From NCBI GenBank assembly GCA_902774195.1, contig CACYHM010000136.1:1-5034 (forward strand): 5,034 nt of DNA, given 5' to 3'. The notes below the pieces were generated by a model. The model did not search any database and was not told where the DNA came from. It was given only the letters and a program-made list of their open reading frames with translations. Both the position numbers and the translations under genes were made by a program. This document shows positions 4,537 through 5,034 of this stretch, in pieces; the first letter of the stretch is position 1, and every line of letters starts with the position of its first letter. Source of the stretch: an uncultured Eubacteriales bacterium (GTDB lineage Bacteria > Bacillota_A > Clostridia > Peptostreptococcales > Anaerovoracaceae).

Positions 4537-5034
4537 ATGAAGAAAAAACTACTGGCCGTGGTCCTTATGCTCTGCATGACCGTCTGCATGCTTTCCGGCT
4601 GCGGGAGCGCTTCGGGATCCGGAAAGATGGAGACGAAGGAAACTCAGGTATATCTGTTCTCGGCAGATCCGGTCCCGGTCAAAATAAATCTCTGCTTTAA
4701 GAGCGGCAGCGATGTGCCGTACGTTTCGCTGGATGACTGGGTGGAATTCTACACCATGATCATGAGCGGCAGAGACGGATACACGGTGGACCTTTCGCTC
4801 GTAAAAGACGGTGACAAGGCGACGATCAACAGAGATTTCGGCGATGACATGGTCTATCCTATGGACTTCGACTTCAAGGCGGACACGATCCATCTGATGG
4901 ACTACAATGTGTTTTTCTCAGAGGACAAGGAAACATCGCTGATCCCTCTGATGGGCATGGACGAAGGATATGTGCGGACTGCAGAAAACAGCAATGAGAT
5001 GGCGGGGGATGAGATCACATTTGACCTCTCGTCA
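4537..5034 (+). CDS. Lipoprotein, 5' part only (possibly S41 peptidase-like)
   Basis: The gene runs off the right edge; 166 residues are visible. ATG 4537 is preceded by AGGAGAAGG (4522-4530). The protein starts with a lipoprotein signal peptide: MKKK, a hydrophobic stretch 5-18, and the lipobox LSGC at 19-22, so Cys22 should be lipidated and the mature protein anchored on the outer face of the membrane. A short Gly/Ser-rich linker (23-30) precedes the folded part, which includes VYLFSADPVPVKINLCFKSG near 38-57 and SDVPYVSLDDWVEFY near 58-72. The pattern of a strand followed by a VPYVSLDDW segment recalls the N-terminal region of some clostridial S41 (C-terminal processing) peptidases. The catalytic part would lie beyond the window, so this is a weak guess. 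It has its own promoter and is divergent from the lipocalin-like gene. Confidence 0.8.
   Translation, partial: MKKKLLAVVLMLCMTVCMLSGCGSASGSGKMETKETQVYLFSADPVPVKINLCFKSGSDVPYVSLDDWVEFYTMIMSGRDGYTVDLSLVKDGDKATINRDFGDDMVYPMDFDFKADTIHLMDYNVFFSEDKETSLIPLMGMDEGYVRTAENSNEMAGDEITFDLSS

Noticed and set aside
4461..4700. Plus-strand frame starting in the tandem repeat (MHTYMHTY)
   Set aside because: It overlaps the promoter and the lipoprotein start in another frame, and its start lies within promoter sequence upstream of the likely transcription start.
4549..4893. Minus-strand frame of 114 codons opposite the lipoprotein gene
   Set aside because: The plus strand has a clear signal peptide, lipobox and ribosome binding site; the opposite frame is rich in His/Arg as expected for a shadow.
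1..5034. CRISPR arrays, tRNA or rRNA genes
   Set aside because: No regularly spaced repeats with spacers, no cloverleaf-like sequence with a CCA end, and no rRNA motifs were seen on either strand.

Overview
The window looks like a chromosomal segment of a Gram-positive anaerobe of the class Clostridia, probably gut-associated. The evidence is strong AGGAG-type ribosome binding sites, GTG and ATG starts, frequent ATA and AGA/AGG codons, a rho-independent terminator with a U-run, a lipoprotein with an LSGC lipobox, and a group II intron remnant. No gene identifies a species.

Layout. Positions 1-258 hold no convincing gene. They contain an 18-codon candidate small ORF and a striking repeat cluster (two direct copies and one inverted copy of GGCAAAGGT), and end in a clear terminator (259-286). 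A plausible extended -10 promoter (about 327-335) then leads into three tightly packed plus-strand genes (379-3613, gaps of 20 and 11 bases), all encoding multi-pass membrane proteins. They are a DUF2238/YjdF-like protein, a divergent sodium:dicarboxylate symporter-family (DAACS/SDF) protein with an unusual N-terminal soluble extension of about 125 residues, and a DUF389-family protein. The spacing suggests one transcript and possibly one membrane-transport function, but the substrate cannot be read from the sequence.

Directly downstream (about 3656-4096) lies a decayed group II intron. It is 5'-truncated and has an internal deletion with frameshift in its reverse transcriptase/maturase ORF, but it keeps an intact-looking domain V and a domain VI hairpin. 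It is joined to what looks like the start of a fourth gene with a good ribosome binding site (ATG at 3638).

On the minus strand (4131-4383) is a small lipocalin-like gene, convergent with the operon and broken by an apparent single-base insertion in an A5 run. Between it and a divergent plus-strand lipoprotein gene (4537 to beyond the window end) lies a 153-bp divergent promoter region with two short tandem repeats.

The most interesting points are the three-gene membrane operon with its divergent symporter, the intron remnant that keeps its catalytic domain V, and a repeated TTGKCAAAGGTTT motif found at two separate intergenic sites.
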